Assembly (NCBI GenBank): GCA_033398695.1
Contig: CM065814.1
Coordinates: 100,814,501 to 100,878,500 of the forward strand
Origin: Orobanche coerulescens
Taxonomy: Eukaryota; Streptophyta; Magnoliopsida; Lamiales; Orobanchaceae
DNA: 64,000 nucleotides
Direction of reading: 5' to 3'
Below the pieces are notes generated by a model, which saw nothing but the letters and a program-made list of their open reading frames with translations, was not told the DNA's origin and did no database searches. The position numbers were made by a program, and so were the translations under genes. Positions 21,280-32,706 of the stretch are shown here, piece after piece; the stretch's first letter is position 1, and each line of letters begins with the position of its first letter.

Positions 21280-22272
21280 GAACCCTTAGATCCATCATCA
21301 TTCATCATTCATCTTATAATTTCTTCACTTTTTGTAATATTTTCTTTTTGTGTGAAGAACACACTTGTGTTCTTGAGTGATTTGTGTAAGTGTGGTATAG
21401 CATATGTTGTTCAGAGAGTTTATTGCTTCTTTCTCCTTCATCTACTAAGGGAGTGAGGATCAATTCTTTCTCTTGATTCAACTAATAATGACCACTCAAG
21501 CTTGTATTATGTATATTAAACCCTTCATGGGCTAAGTTACCTTTAGTTGGGATTATAAACAAGGTTAGTCATGTTATTTAAGTTTGTATAAAGATCTATT
21601 GTGAATTACTTATTATTGTGTGTGATTTTCATTGTTTTAACAATCTTTATTTATTTGGCCAATAAATGACGATATTTATGGTCTTCATATGTTTCGAAAG
21701 AAAATATGTTTGATTAGATCAAATGATCTTCACTCTAAGTTGTTCTAGGGGATAGAAATATACCTCTAGACCTTAGATAATTCTTTGAGTTATTTTCATA
21801 AATCCTAATGCTATGTATTGAAGCCAATCAACATAGAAATATAGTAGATTGATTCAATATGTAAGGGGCATTTTATAGTTCGAAAGAGAAACCGTCTTTT
21901 TAAGGAAAATCGAATCTACACAACATAATAAGTAAATTCATCTTATGATCTCCTATACATCTTCTATAACTAATGATGAGCTAAGTTTGTAATCCCAACT
22001 ATTTCATTTTATCGTTAATCAATCTATTATTGTTGCAATCTTTTTATTTCCTTAAAATATTAGAACTATTATTGCATTTTCTTAGCAATTATTAAACCAA
22101 ACTCTTTAATTGTGTGTTTCACTCATATTAGTATCTATAAAAATAGACTAATAGTGTATAATTCAAATTATAACCAAACTTCCTCGTGGGATCGATAAAC
22201 CGGACTCAAATAGTCCACTTACTACTTGATACGATATCGTGCACTTTCGATAGTTACACTAAGAACGTGTCA

Positions 22273-22997
22273 CTTATAATTGTGATGGATTGATGATTAT
22301 TTAGGTGTATTCTATCATTTCAATTGTTATTCCACGGTTGGATTGTATTGATTCGTCCTTTTGGTTGAGTTCTTAGTCGACGCCTTGAAGGTGTCCGACA
22401 AAAGGTCTTAGAGGGGGGATTGGGCGTTGTGTGATTATTATCCACCATACGATTGTTGATTTATCATTGGTATGACTTAGACGAAATTCTTGTGAAGAAC
22501 TCGAGTCGGAACCCTTCCGTTCGTTGTCTCCTTCGGGGTCCGAGCTTCTCGGTCGAACCGTGTTCTTCGGAGTATTCGATAGCGGTTATTAAGGCAAGTA
22601 TTTTACTATACGAATTGTGTCTTGTGAATAGGGACGTCTTGTTATGGTTATGATGAATTGATTTATCTTAGCGAATATGCTTCGTATGAATTGATTATTA
22701 TGAACGATTGATGGTAAAGATAATACCTTCACTTAGTTAACATCGTGGAATTATGTTGGATGTGCAAATCATCTAAGTTTGTGCCGGGCGTGGTTGGTCA
22801 TTGTTGAGTAGTTGTGATGATTATGATATTTGTGTTGTTTTGGTTTACATACTTGATTATACATTTCTGTGTAATGTGGAATGGCTTGACATTTGATGAT
22901 TATGAGTTGTGTCGTGTCGATGTGTGTGTGTGTGTGTGTGTGTGTGTGTTCCAGGTAGGGTCTGACGAGGCCTCTGGAGTTCGGTACATGATGTGTA
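22273..22997 (+). repeat. Left visible segment of gypsy LTR C
   Basis: This segment lies between the Athila 3' end and the A2 insertion. Its last part continues across A2 into 37098-38097, joined through the same 64 bp minisatellite. No coding sequence is visible. The start of the LTR is not seen; one reading is that Athila inserted into it. Confidence 0.5.
22921..22950. repeat. (TG)n microsatellite
   Basis: A run of alternating T and G lies directly before the 64 bp minisatellite unit. Confidence 0.9.
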
Positions 22998-23002
22998 CGA
23001 AC
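22951..23002. repeat. Part-unit of the 64 bp minisatellite, left of A2
   Basis: It reads CCAGGTAGGGTCTGACGAGG onward to TGTGTACGAAC, matching the units at 37093-37347. The final CGAAC (22998-23002) is the target-site duplication of A2. Confidence 0.85.
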
Positions 23003-23041
23003 TGTAACACCCCTAGATTTAACCGGGAATATTACAGCGCC

Positions 23042-23064
23042 GTGGGCCCCGAGATGGAACCCAC
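23042..23064 (-). other. U5 terminal hairpin, A2 3' LTR
   Basis: The arms GTGGGCCCC and GGAACCCAC with loop GAGAT are identical to copy A1 and again lie 39 nt from the LTR end. Confidence 0.6.
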
Positions 23065-24952
23065 AAGGCTGAAGGAAATTTTCGCAAACATATACAAAAC
23101 GCCCAAGACGCTAACGACGGTATTATTTATTAAAAACATTCGAAGATTTATAAAACTCGTTTATCAAACCGTCGTAAAAACTCATTTGAAACCACAAAGC
23201 CCGAAATGCCAAGACTCAACAGTTTAAAAACGTACGTTAAGCCATCGCTTACACGTATCGACATAATAGTTTAGAAAATGATTGCCAAAGTAACCCAAGT
23301 TACCAGATACCAAAAGGCCCTTTAAATTTACTCACGCAGCGGAAAAGACAAACAGTTCAAAACACTCTAACAGCGGAATACAACAACAGATCAGAAGCTC
23401 AATACACAAATAGATGTCCTAGCCAGTATCCTCCGGGAAGTTCATCTCTCCACGACCGCTACAAGCTTGATAATCTAAGAACCTAAAAAGAAAGCCCACG
23501 ACGGGGTCAGCCATAATATCCAACAATGATAACCATCACATCACGTCAATAATTACATATCAATGGAAATACTGAGTAAGAATACGACCAATGTACTCTT
23601 ACCGTCATAACTTTACGAAAATCCACGATGCGTATCCTTAACAACACAATAAGATAATACCGAAATATCTGTACGGTATCTCAACAATAACCAAGGTTCT
23701 CAAAACATTATCATAACTCGCGATACGGAAATTATACCAACTCTGGCCAATTCAATCCTTCGGATAACATCGACAATTCCAATACGATAATCGATTGTCC
23801 ATCAAAGACAAGTATCAAGGAAATACGGAACATACCTCAAGATACGAAATACCATTACCATCACGTCAGTCTAATCCGAGATTAGATCAACACAAAATAC
23901 GGACATGGTCCTAACACAAGACCTATAAATACATACTCATATGACAACGTCAATATGATCACAACAATAACGACAATGTATACTTATGGCAAGCCCATAA
24001 TATACATATGCACAACAACAACAACACATATGGTAATCCAACGATCCAGCACACATAGCTATAGATTCCCATGATGATCCCGCCGGACCAACGCATGGTG
24101 GCATTACTCCCGGCGATCAATGCACACAGCTATAGATTCCCATGATGATCCCGTCGGACCAACGCATGGTGGACATACGACAACAATGCACGACTGCACA
24201 AGACAATAGTACACAATGCACGACAACAACCGTGCACAAATGCATGACAACAACGATACACGAATGTATCACAACATGATTGACACAAAATGACAAAAAT
24301 GATTAGAGTACTTGCCCCGAGTCCTTAGAGAACGATCTCAATGTCTAAACCATCACGAACCATTATCCTCAATACTCGCCGGTCCAAAGTATCAGGGATT
24401 GCAGATAATTCATATCTTCGTCTTTATCACAATATATCCTCGATATACAAGTATACCAATAACAAAAGTAAATCATATACATTATGATTTAGATTCTCAA
24501 AACTCGAATACGATTTATAATCCCAAATCTCCTATGATTACGATTATAAACATTGCTATACGAATTATACACGAATGAAACAGAAACTATTCATTAAATA
24601 CTATAAACTGAGCAAGTAATAACTTACCTCGATACCGATAGAACGACGAGGAAGCTATTACCAAATCCATTGCCGTCATCTACAAGTTCCTCGGTCCCGA
24701 CCAAAGCAATTCACGAACATCCTCGAACTCGACCGCAACACACGGTTATAATCACCGATCAATATTCTCAACCTATTACAGTAATCGATAAACAACAAGT
24801 TCGACAACAATCAACAATCGATAAAACCAATTCACAAACCCAACGACTCAATAATATCTCGGTTAACCACTAGTCTGAACAATCCAACTTAAACGATCAT
24901 GAATTCATAACCATAATACGATGTACTGCACTGTCTGCCTACTTAGCGCACG

Positions 24953-25026
24953 TTAATCACTTAACGTAGCGTGCGCTAAGTAGCTCCCGTTAGCGTGTGC
25001 TAGGCAGTAAGCTTAGCATGCGCTAA
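24953..25026. promoter_or_regulatory. Internal palindrome array, A2 3' LTR
   Basis: Four TTAGCGTGCGCTAA-type motifs match 3353-3436 of A1. Several differ from it by transitions (for example TTAGCGTGTGCTAG, TTAGCATGCGCTAA). Motif-to-motif spacing is shorter at the left because of a small deletion relative to A1. Confidence 0.75.
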
Positions 25027-25742
25027 TGCTGTACAGATGCATGTTTTTCAGATACCGATCAACATATGGCGATTATCAAGAACACTAAGTGATTCTAAAT
25101 CATGCTCATAGATATCAAAACAACGAAATCCGATATCCTTTAACATATAAACAATCATCTAACTTATAATCCAAGTTCTATACCCACATATCATCTTCCT
25201 TAATATCAATACATGAAACATCAAGAACGTAACAACACTTCCTTAGTCTTCCATTACAGAGAGTAATCATAGACAATAACATCAACATCTGAAACTGAGG
25301 AGAAGGATTCATCAACTTATCTCAAGAAAACGAACTACATAATTCAAACCACAAGAATCATATCAATATCTTCATATCAACAATAACATCATCATAATCC
25401 GATAATCCATCCCATAATCATGCTTATCAACTTGTTTATGCAATAATCATCAACTCAAGAACATCAACATTCAATCCAAAATGAAATCCAAAGATGAAGA
25501 GTGATTACCTTTATGAAGGAATGGATTGATTTCCAAGGTTGAATCCATTTCCAAGAATCACCAATGATTTCAAGAACAAAGCTTTAATCCATGATTTCCA
25601 TCTTTAATCTTGTTAAAGAGGATCATCCCTCAGTGTTTAGGAGCTCCAAATGTCCTCCCAAGGTTCTCTCTATCGGGTGAAAGGAAAGAAATGGAGGAAA
25701 TGCTTCATAGCACTCGTCTGTCCATTTTTATAGAGTATATTA

Positions 25743-26240
25743 CTAGCGTGCGCTAAACCTTATGTTTAGCGTGCGCTACGGCCTTAGCGTGCGCTAACTG
25801 ACTTTGTTAGCATGCGCTATCGCAGTTCAGAGGCTACAGTCTGGATTCGTACATGCGCTTACGTACGTAATGCCCATGCATTAGCGTACGTAATTTACAC
25901 TTTCTAGCATATGCTAGTCCTTGCATTTAGCGTGTGCTAATATCAGTTGACTCGTTTGTCTGTATGCTCTGAAGACCGGTCCACAAGCCGAAAGTGCTGA
26001 CGAGGATAAGATTCCTTTTTGTCCAATATATAGTTAGCGTGCGCTAATCAACATGCATTAGCGTGCGCTAACACTACATTACAACATCCGTTGACTTATC
26101 AGAACGTGCGCCGAAAGTGGCCTAGTCCACACGCAGATTCCTTCCGATCTGACTGCATTAGCGTGCGTTATCTTATATCTGTAGCGTGCGCTAAACCTGC
26201 ACGATAGCGTGCGCTACTCATGATTATTAGCGTGCGCTAA
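25743..26240 (-). promoter_or_regulatory. TATA-proximal palindrome arrays, A2 3' LTR
   Basis: The first motifs start at 25743, 25766, 25784 and 25807 (23, 18, 23). A1 has three motifs at 23 bp here, so A2 carries one extra motif in an 18 bp insertion. Later motifs follow the A1 pattern and end at 26227-26240. They lie beside the minus-strand TATA-like box. Confidence 0.75.
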
Positions 26241-26549
26241 TAATGTTACACTTAGCCAATTTCAGCTATTCTTGTCCAACGTCTCGACATACCAAAAACG
26301 AACATAAGACACACTGAACACAAACACTGAATCCAATAATATTCTTATACGATATACTCTATATCGAAAGTACGATAACCTGATACATGATATCCTCAAA
26401 TGCAACTGTCGACCAGATACGACAATTATACCGATACTGACATCTCAGTCCTTTATTTATTTTATCCCTACTGTACAGATTCCACGCTGTACAATATAAC
26501 TCGGATAAAATAATATCAAACAACAGTAGTAGAAATTCCGGATATTACA

Positions 26550-28830
26550 TTCTACACCACTTAAAATAAGTTTCGTCCTCGAAACTTGCAATCCGTCATA
26601 AAAACAAACAAACCGTTCAACCAAAATATCCCGAAACCATCACGACAACGATCAATCATCATTATTAACGAATAACCAAAATAGCATACTTACATATGCG
26701 CCAAGTCGACGATCTCTTGAGATACTAGCAAGTGACTTCACTGTAAAGCTTCAACACGCTTACGATCACAATTCCATGAGTTTCAACAAAATATATCATC
26801 TTCGGATGAAATAATCTATCCGTGTCAAAACCTGTCTGCCTGATCGCACAATTAAGTCCCAATTCTGATAAAACCGATAATACACGATACATCTGTGAAA
26901 CAACTGCCCAACACAATAGCAACAAATCCCAAAATATCGACACAAAATCGGTACGCTCAAATGATCACCAGCAATGATCAACCCATAAATTAATCGAGAA
27001 TATCATTGACATGATAAACTCTAATATGACCAATCCAAAGGTCAAAACGCAATCGAGAATATCATCAACGTGATAAACTCCAACACGATCAACACAGAAC
27101 CACAGAAATAAATATACGAAAGAATAACATTCTTAAAATGACACACCAATCACATACAGTGTATCTCAATAAACATACCCGACTGGTGAGCATACCCCTC
27201 GGCGTACGAACAACCAATCACAACCCGTCGAACATATCCAAATTATACATGGAGTGGAAACGACCAATCGATACTCAAAACAACCAGCATGAGGTCAACA
27301 ACCCCAAATCTGCACTTACAAAGAAATTATTCGAAGATCACTATGGTAAAGTCGAGCTACTACCATACCAAAGTTCGGACCTCTATTCATCGTACCATAG
27401 GAATGTCATAACCAGTTCGTGAGTCACACTCGCAACTTCACTATGTTATGTACTATGCATCAAATGCGTATGTATATCAATCATACTTTCAAAACCAGTA
27501 TGAAATCATACAGCCTCGTCAAGAAGACAAATTTTTAAAAGTTCTTCCAAAATTTTCAAAACTCAAAACATAAATTTTGGTAAGACCACGAAATAAATTT
27601 TCGAACCCACCGGCTCGCTCGTGTCAAGTTCTCGATAAAAATTCTTTTCAAATACACACAATTAAATAAAATGGGATTTATGCAAATGCTTGACCATATC
27701 CATACTCCTGTTTATCAGTTCAGCTCGTCACCAATATCCACCGATATTCCATCGGGAAAACCACACGATAGAGTTCCAAAATCTCAATATATAAAAATTC
27801 TGTTAAAACTCCTTTTTCCTCACATATGACTCGCAACGTCAATTATTAATCCATCCTGGATCACCTCAAATATGCTATGACAAAACATTGAATAATCGAC
27901 AAATCAAATACAATAAAGACTACCCGAGAAGTTTCATTTGAACAAGTAAACCAAAACCTCAAAAGGTAGGAACAAAATAAATAAACGATTGATAAAGAGT
28001 TTTACAAATCTCGGGAGTTTTAGAAAACAGAAAAGCTTTCCTTTGAAACATTAGGGTCTCAGCCCGTATCTTGTTCCGCATCACAAGAAGTTTAAAAAGT
28101 AGAAAACTCTTTTCGGACCCTAAGTCCTGAGTTGTAAAACTATTTCAAATTCAATTGGGTCTCGGCACAAAAATCTTTTTCCGTAAAACATTCGTGAAAC
28201 GTTCATTTTGAAAAGTATATTTTCAAATGCTCAAAAGTAGTTCATATATCACAAAATGAACTAAATGACTACATGTTCTTCTCAACCATGCACAATATTT
28301 CTCCCAAATGCACAATTCCGTTCCAAAATCTAACCAACATATTGATTTCCAAAATCATAGTTTCCCAAATCATCAATCCTGTCCCAATTCTGACATCTCA
28401 TACTGTAACGCATGATATCTGCTGAATCTCAAAACATATCAACTTAGAACGGCAATAAATCTCAATGAAATTCAAAAATCTAAATACTTACAGATCGTGA
28501 AGCCGACGATTACCCGTGATACTGGCACATGTCTCGACTCAAGGAAATACTCGATACAGATATTTTCAAAACACACGTTTTGCCAAATCAGTTCGACTCA
28601 AGAACACAATATATCTCATTCCAGAGAATCTCGTTAACACCATTTGGAAAAGTTTACAACAAACCCAGCACCACGCTGGTAAATCACATAACGCACAAGC
28701 CCGAGTGAACAACAAAAAAACTCACGGCTCTAGTATTAGTCAATCGACAACTCGAATGACGCGACCAAAACACGACCCAACTCGACCCTAATGCCTAGGT
28801 TTTCTCAACCTAAGCTCCGATACCATATTC
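26550..28830 (-). other. Non-coding interior of A2
   Basis: This is 2281 bp between the LTRs. At its left end (minus-strand 3' end) is a GTTTCGAGGACGAAAC segment and a polypurine-like TTTTAAGTGGTGTAGAA. At the right end is the primer site GCTCCGATACCA (28814-28825). No reading frame resembles a retroelement protein. The A1 interior matches it from about 27540 onward. Confidence 0.8.
28814..28825 (-). other. Primer-binding site of A2
   Basis: GCTCCGATACCA on the plus strand differs by one base from the initiator-Met tRNA 3' end and is identical to the site of element B. Confidence 0.85.
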
Positions 28831-28869
28831 TGTAACACCCCCAGATTTAACCGGGAATATTACAGCGTC

Positions 28870-28892
28870 GTGGGCCCCGAGATGGAACCCAC
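28870..28892 (-). other. U5 terminal hairpin, A2 5' LTR
   Basis: The arms and loop are the same as at 23042-23064, although the base just before the stem region has changed (CGTCG for CGCCG), leaving the stem intact. Confidence 0.6.
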
Positions 28893-30048
28893 AAGGCTGA
28901 AGGAAATTTTCGCAAACATATACAAAACGCCCAAGAGTCTAACGACGGTATTATTTATTAAAACATTCGAAGATTTATAAAACTCGTTTATCAAACCGTC
29001 GTAAAAACTCATTTGAAACCATAAGGCCCGAAATGCCAAGACTCAACAGTTTAAAAACGTATGTTAAGCTATCGCTTACACGTATCGACATAATAGTTTA
29101 GAAAATGATTGCCAAACTAACCTAAGTTACCAGATACCAAAAGGCCCTTTAAATTTACTCATGCAGCGGAAAAGACAAACAGTTCAAAACACTCTAACAG
29201 CGGAATACAACAACAGATCAGAAGCTCAATACACAAATACATGTCCTAGCCAGTATCCTCCAGGAAGTTCATCTCTCCACGACCGCTACAAGCTTGATAA
29301 TCCAAGAACCTAAAAAGAAAGCCCACGACGGGGTCAGCCATAATATCCAACAATGATAACCATCACATCACGTCAATAATTACATATCAATGGAAATACT
29401 GAGTAAGAATACGACCAATGTAATCTTACCGTCATAACTTTACGAAAATCTACGATGCGTATCCTTAACAACACAATAAGATAATACCGAAATATCTATA
29501 CGGTATCTCAACAATACCCAAGATTCTCAAAACATTATCATAACTCGCGATACGGAAATTATACCAACTCTGGCCAATTCAATCCTTCGGATAACGTCGA
29601 CAATTCCAATACGATAATCGATTGTCCATCAAAGACAAGTATCAAGAAAATACGGAACATACCTCAAGATACGAAATACCATTACCATCACGTCAGTCTA
29701 ATCCGAGATCAGATCAACACAACATACGGACATGGTCCTAACACAAGACCTACAAATACATACTCATATGACAATGTCAATATGATCACAACAATAACGA
29801 CAATGTATACTTATGGCAAGCCCATAATATACATATGCACAACAAGAACAACACATATGGTAATCCAACGATCCAGCACACACAACTATAGATTCCCATG
29901 ATGATCCCGTCGGACCAACGCATGGTGGCATTACCTGTCCAGCGATCCAGCGCACACAGCTATAGATTCCCATGATGATCCCGTCGGACCAACACATGGT
30001 GGACATACGACAACAATGCACGACTGCACAAGACAATAGTACACAATG

Positions 30049-31251
30049 TGTTGTGTCAAGAATTAAACACCTTCCGACCGGCGATCGCCTCGGAGGTCGG
30101 GCGATCGAGTCACTGCCGAGCGGCCAAGGCAGATCTGCCGACCAGCGACCAGGCGACCGGGCCTTAACCCAGCAGACAAGCTATATCGGCCAACCGAAGG
30201 TCCCAGGATGAATCCCGGTGCCGAGCGATCGACATCGAGACGATCGCCTCTCGGTACTCGGCGACCGACCCTTGGCGATCGACAAGCGGACGCCCATCAC
30301 CCGGTACTCGGCGACCGACTCCTAGCGACTGGCAACCGGACGACCATCCTTCGGCACCTGCCGACCGACCCTTGGTGACCGACCATTGCCGACCCTCATC
30401 CACTGGCCGATGGCGACCTCGGATGATCAGCTAGAGACGATCGCCTCATGTCGATCAGCACCGATGGCCATCCAGTCGGCGAGGGCCGAACCTCAAGACT
30501 GGCACCACATGCAAAGGCCGAGACAAGATCCGCGAATCACGGGCCATTGACCACAGCCTGGCAGAATCTCTCCACCAGCCGACAAGCCGCCGAAAGCTAT
30601 CAGTAGGGCCGCATGTTGACTGGCTCCGGACACGTGCTGGCTCCTTATTGGACCGCCCAGCTGGCGCCAACCCACTTTGGACTTTTACGGTGCCCGGCCA
30701 CTACCTTGGACTTTAGCCCGACAGCCCAGGAGATCGGCACATTATTATATTGGCCGGCAGGCGATCGGCACATTATAATATTGGCCGGAAGGCGATCGCC
30801 CGCCTAAGGACAAGACCCGGCTGTCCCTATATAAACAAGGCACCCTGCTCTCGGCCACTTCTTCTACAATATCGCGATTCAAGCACTCAATACAGAAACA
30901 ATATACAGCACTTGGCTAATCTCCAACTCTTGGCAACAGCTATCATTCGGTCTTACTTCTCCCGGCCTATCTCATCCAGCAGATTATCGGCGGGGACGAA
31001 GAACACCGAGCTTCGCTCAAGAGCCGGATTAACAGTCTTTTTACACTCATTGTATTTAGATTTCTCTCATTAATACTTGTATCCACGAATATTAGTATTA
31101 ATAACATCTCGCGAGAGCATTCAAGCCCGGGCCTAACAAACCCGGCAAATCTTGTATTATTTATCTTCTCTCGGAAGTGCTCCCGCAATTGTTGTTTGTT
31201 GTCCGTCTTCGAGCAGTAGTAATCTTCGGATAAATATTTTGGGCAACAACA
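30049..31251 (+). repeat. 5' LTR of F2
   Basis: It runs from TGTTGTGTCAAG to GGGCAACAACA and is rich in GCGATCGCC and CGACCGACC words. A 31 bp direct repeat (30732-30793) lies upstream of a TATA box at 30828-30835. Confidence 0.92.
30732..30835 (+). promoter_or_regulatory. F2 promoter: 31 bp repeats and TATA box
   Basis: GATCGGCACATTATTATATT at 30732 and its near copy at 30763 are 31 bp apart, each ending in a TTGGCCGGMAGGC segment; a third partial unit starts with GATCGCCCG. TATATAAA at 30828-30835 follows about 35 bp later. Promoter function is inferred from position. Confidence 0.55.
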
Positions 31252-31270
31252 ATTGGCGCTAGAAGGAGGG
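31252..31270 (+). other. Primer-site-like start of F2 interior
   Basis: ATTGGCGCTAGAAGGAGGG follows the LTR directly, and F3 has almost the same at 52429. This TGGCGC wording is common at the primer site of plant Tat-type elements. I do not assign the tRNA. Confidence 0.55.
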
Positions 31271-31382
31271 GAAAATCCAACCCTCGATTTTTTATACCTA
31301 CCGTCCCGAAGAACACTCACTGTTCTCGGGGCATATACTTGAAGTGACACTCACTGCACTTCAAAGAAATCCTTCAGAAATC

Positions 31383-31472
31383 ATGTCTTCCGCCTCCGCG
31401 TCGAAGAAAGCGGCCCGACCGGCGGACCCCTGTTCCGTCCCAGTCCGAGCCGCAGCCGATGGTGGAAGGTAG
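31383..31472 (+). CDS. Short upstream ORF overlapping gag, F2
   Basis: This is a 29-codon frame starting MSSASASKKA and ending at TAG 31470-31472. It overlaps the gag ATG by 14 nt in another frame. F3 has the same arrangement, also 29 codons, although the sequence and the overlap (11 nt) differ. It could be a translated uORF, a leaky first cistron, or an original gag N-terminus reached by frameshifting. Confidence 0.4.
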   Translation: MSSASASKKAARPADPCSVPVRAAADGGR

Positions 31473-32706
31473 CCGCCGCGGTCAGAGACGCTCGATACCG
31501 TCCTTGGACGGCTGCCCGAGCCTCTCGCTCGATCAGTTCCGAACCAATGAGCAGATCGAAGAGGCCATAGCCGCCTTTCAAGAGCGACGGAGTGCTCTCG
31601 ACGCACCTCCTGCTATCACCCCCTCGGTCTCCCGCCGGAAGTCCAAGCGGAAGCTCAAGGCATTGCTGGCCGAGCGATCGCCAGGAGGCTCTCGCCCGCA
31701 AGAAGAGGTGCTCGGCAGCCGGGGCACCTCTGTCTTCGATCGCCTGGGCAGTGATCCGACACAGCGGCCGGGCGATCCGACCCCGGCTACGAGGCAGCGG
31801 GTGGAGTCCGTCACCAGGAGCTCGGCCTACCCGGCTCCCACAAGGCGATCCAGCCGCCTGGCTCCCGCTCGCCAAATTCCCGAGGTCGGCAGCAGCGGAG
31901 TCCGGAGGTCGGTACACGATCGCCTCGGCCCCCGCTCCCAAAGCCGATCCGCAAGCAGCCGAGCCGCGGAGATTGCCGCATTGCAACGTCAGCTCGACGA
32001 CGTGAAGGCGCTCCTGCAATCCGGGGCAGGCGCCACGAAGACGATCGCCGGGCCGAGCGAGCCGCTCGCGATCGACATCGAGCTCGCCCCCGTGCAGCAC
32101 AAGATCGCTCCTCCTCAGACACCCATGTACGAGGGGCGATCGGACCCCGAAACACACCTGCACAAGTTCAACATCTACATGACCGGGTGTGGGGCATCAG
32201 ACGCGACCCGGTGCCGAATGTTCCCTCTGACGCTGGACGACCTCGCCCACCGGTGGTACACCTCATTGCCACCTCGGTCCATTGGCTCCTTTAACGAGCT
32301 GGCACACGTCTTCACGGAACACTTCGCCACCAGGGTCGCCCGGCCAGAAGGTCGCCATCGCATGATGCAAATCAGGCAGGGAGAAGAAGAGTCCGACTCG
32401 GACTACATCGACCGGGTAGACGTGATCATCCTCAACGGCGAGCCCGTAAGCGACGAGACCGCCCTCTACGCGGTTCTAGGAGGTTTTCAGGGCTTCTCGC
32501 CTATGTTCAGGCATCTCACGAAGACCCTACCGACGACCTACGCAGCCTTCCGGGCTAGAGCAGTAGATTTTCTGTCCAGGCAAAGGCTTCTTCTCAGCCT
32601 AGGAGTAGAGCGATCGGCGCCCGTACGACGACCTCCAGTCTCCCAGCCCGATCGCTACTACCCAGCAGAGCCGGAGGACTCGATCCCCGCCTACAGTCCA
32701 TTCTAA
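31459..32706 (+). CDS. gag: Gag protein of gag-only element F2
   Basis: The frame has 415 codons. The N-terminal third is Arg/Ser/Pro-rich and probably disordered. A short coiled-coil-like segment lies at 171-187 (EIAALQRQLDDVKALLQ). Residues about 220-375 form a Retrotrans_gag-type core: TPMYEGRSDPETHLHKFNIY, CRMFPLTLDDLAHRWYTSLP (252-271), then ELAHVFTEHFATR and a C-terminal YAAFRARAVDFL. There is no CCHC zinc knuckle. In relatives this core builds the particle around the RNA. The frame has no internal stop, unlike F3. The Met at 31459 is the first in frame; an upstream Met at 31383 is in a different frame. Confidence 0.88.
   Translation: MVEGSRRGQRRSIPSLDGCPSLSLDQFRTNEQIEEAIAAFQERRSALDAPPAITPSVSRRKSKRKLKALLAERSPGGSRPQEEVLGSRGTSVFDRLGSDPTQRPGDPTPATRQRVESVTRSSAYPAPTRRSSRLAPARQIPEVGSSGVRRSVHDRLGPRSQSRSASSRAAEIAALQRQLDDVKALLQSGAGATKTIAGPSEPLAIDIELAPVQHKIAPPQTPMYEGRSDPETHLHKFNIYMTGCGASDATRCRMFPLTLDDLAHRWYTSLPPRSIGSFNELAHVFTEHFATRVARPEGRHRMMQIRQGEEESDSDYIDRVDVIILNGEPVSDETALYAVLGGFQGFSPMFRHLTKTLPTTYAAFRARAVDFLSRQRLLLSLGVERSAPVRRPPVSQPDRYYPAEPEDSIPAYSPF

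Larger units (their letters stand above)
5137..22272 (+). mobile_element. Athila-type Ty3/gypsy element, 5' truncated and interrupted
   Basis: The recognisable parts are the RT-RNaseH-integrase remains (5137-7627), a post-pol GGGAGGCAACCC hairpin, an env-position ORF (18245-19327), a polypurine tract and a 3' LTR from 20671. Element B (8307-17926) is inserted between pol and the env-position ORF. The 5' half lies beyond the left edge, on the far side of A1. The RT and integrase wording and the GGGAGGCAACCC motif are typical of the Athila clade. Confidence 0.85.
20671..22272 (+). repeat. 3' LTR of the Athila element
   Basis: It starts TGATAAGTGTCAG right after the polypurine tract. It contains the four-copy TTACGGCCGTAA array, a TATA box at 21272-21279 and the downstream phrases GTGGGATCGATAAACCGG and CTACTTGATACGATATCGTG, familiar from Athila LTR ends. 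The exact 3' terminus (about 22272, ending ACGTGTCA) is an estimate because the other LTR is not in the window. Confidence 0.7.
23003..26549 (-). repeat. 3' LTR of element A2
   Basis: It runs from TGTAACACCCCTAG to CCGGATATTACA on the plus strand. It carries the U5 hairpin (23042-23064), leader repeats (24043-24175), a palindrome array (24953-25026), TATA-proximal arrays (25743-26240) and a minus-strand TATA-like box at about 25724-25732. Confidence 0.92.

Noticed and set aside
26725..27422. Short frames in the A2 interior as remnants of gag
   Set aside because: No Gag, protease or RT motif could be matched, and the A1 interior in the window does not extend to this part for comparison.
31381..32163. 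Long minus-strand frame opposite the F2 gag
   Set aside because: High GC content and the gag reading keep the opposite strand open; no known domain, and it is broken in F3.
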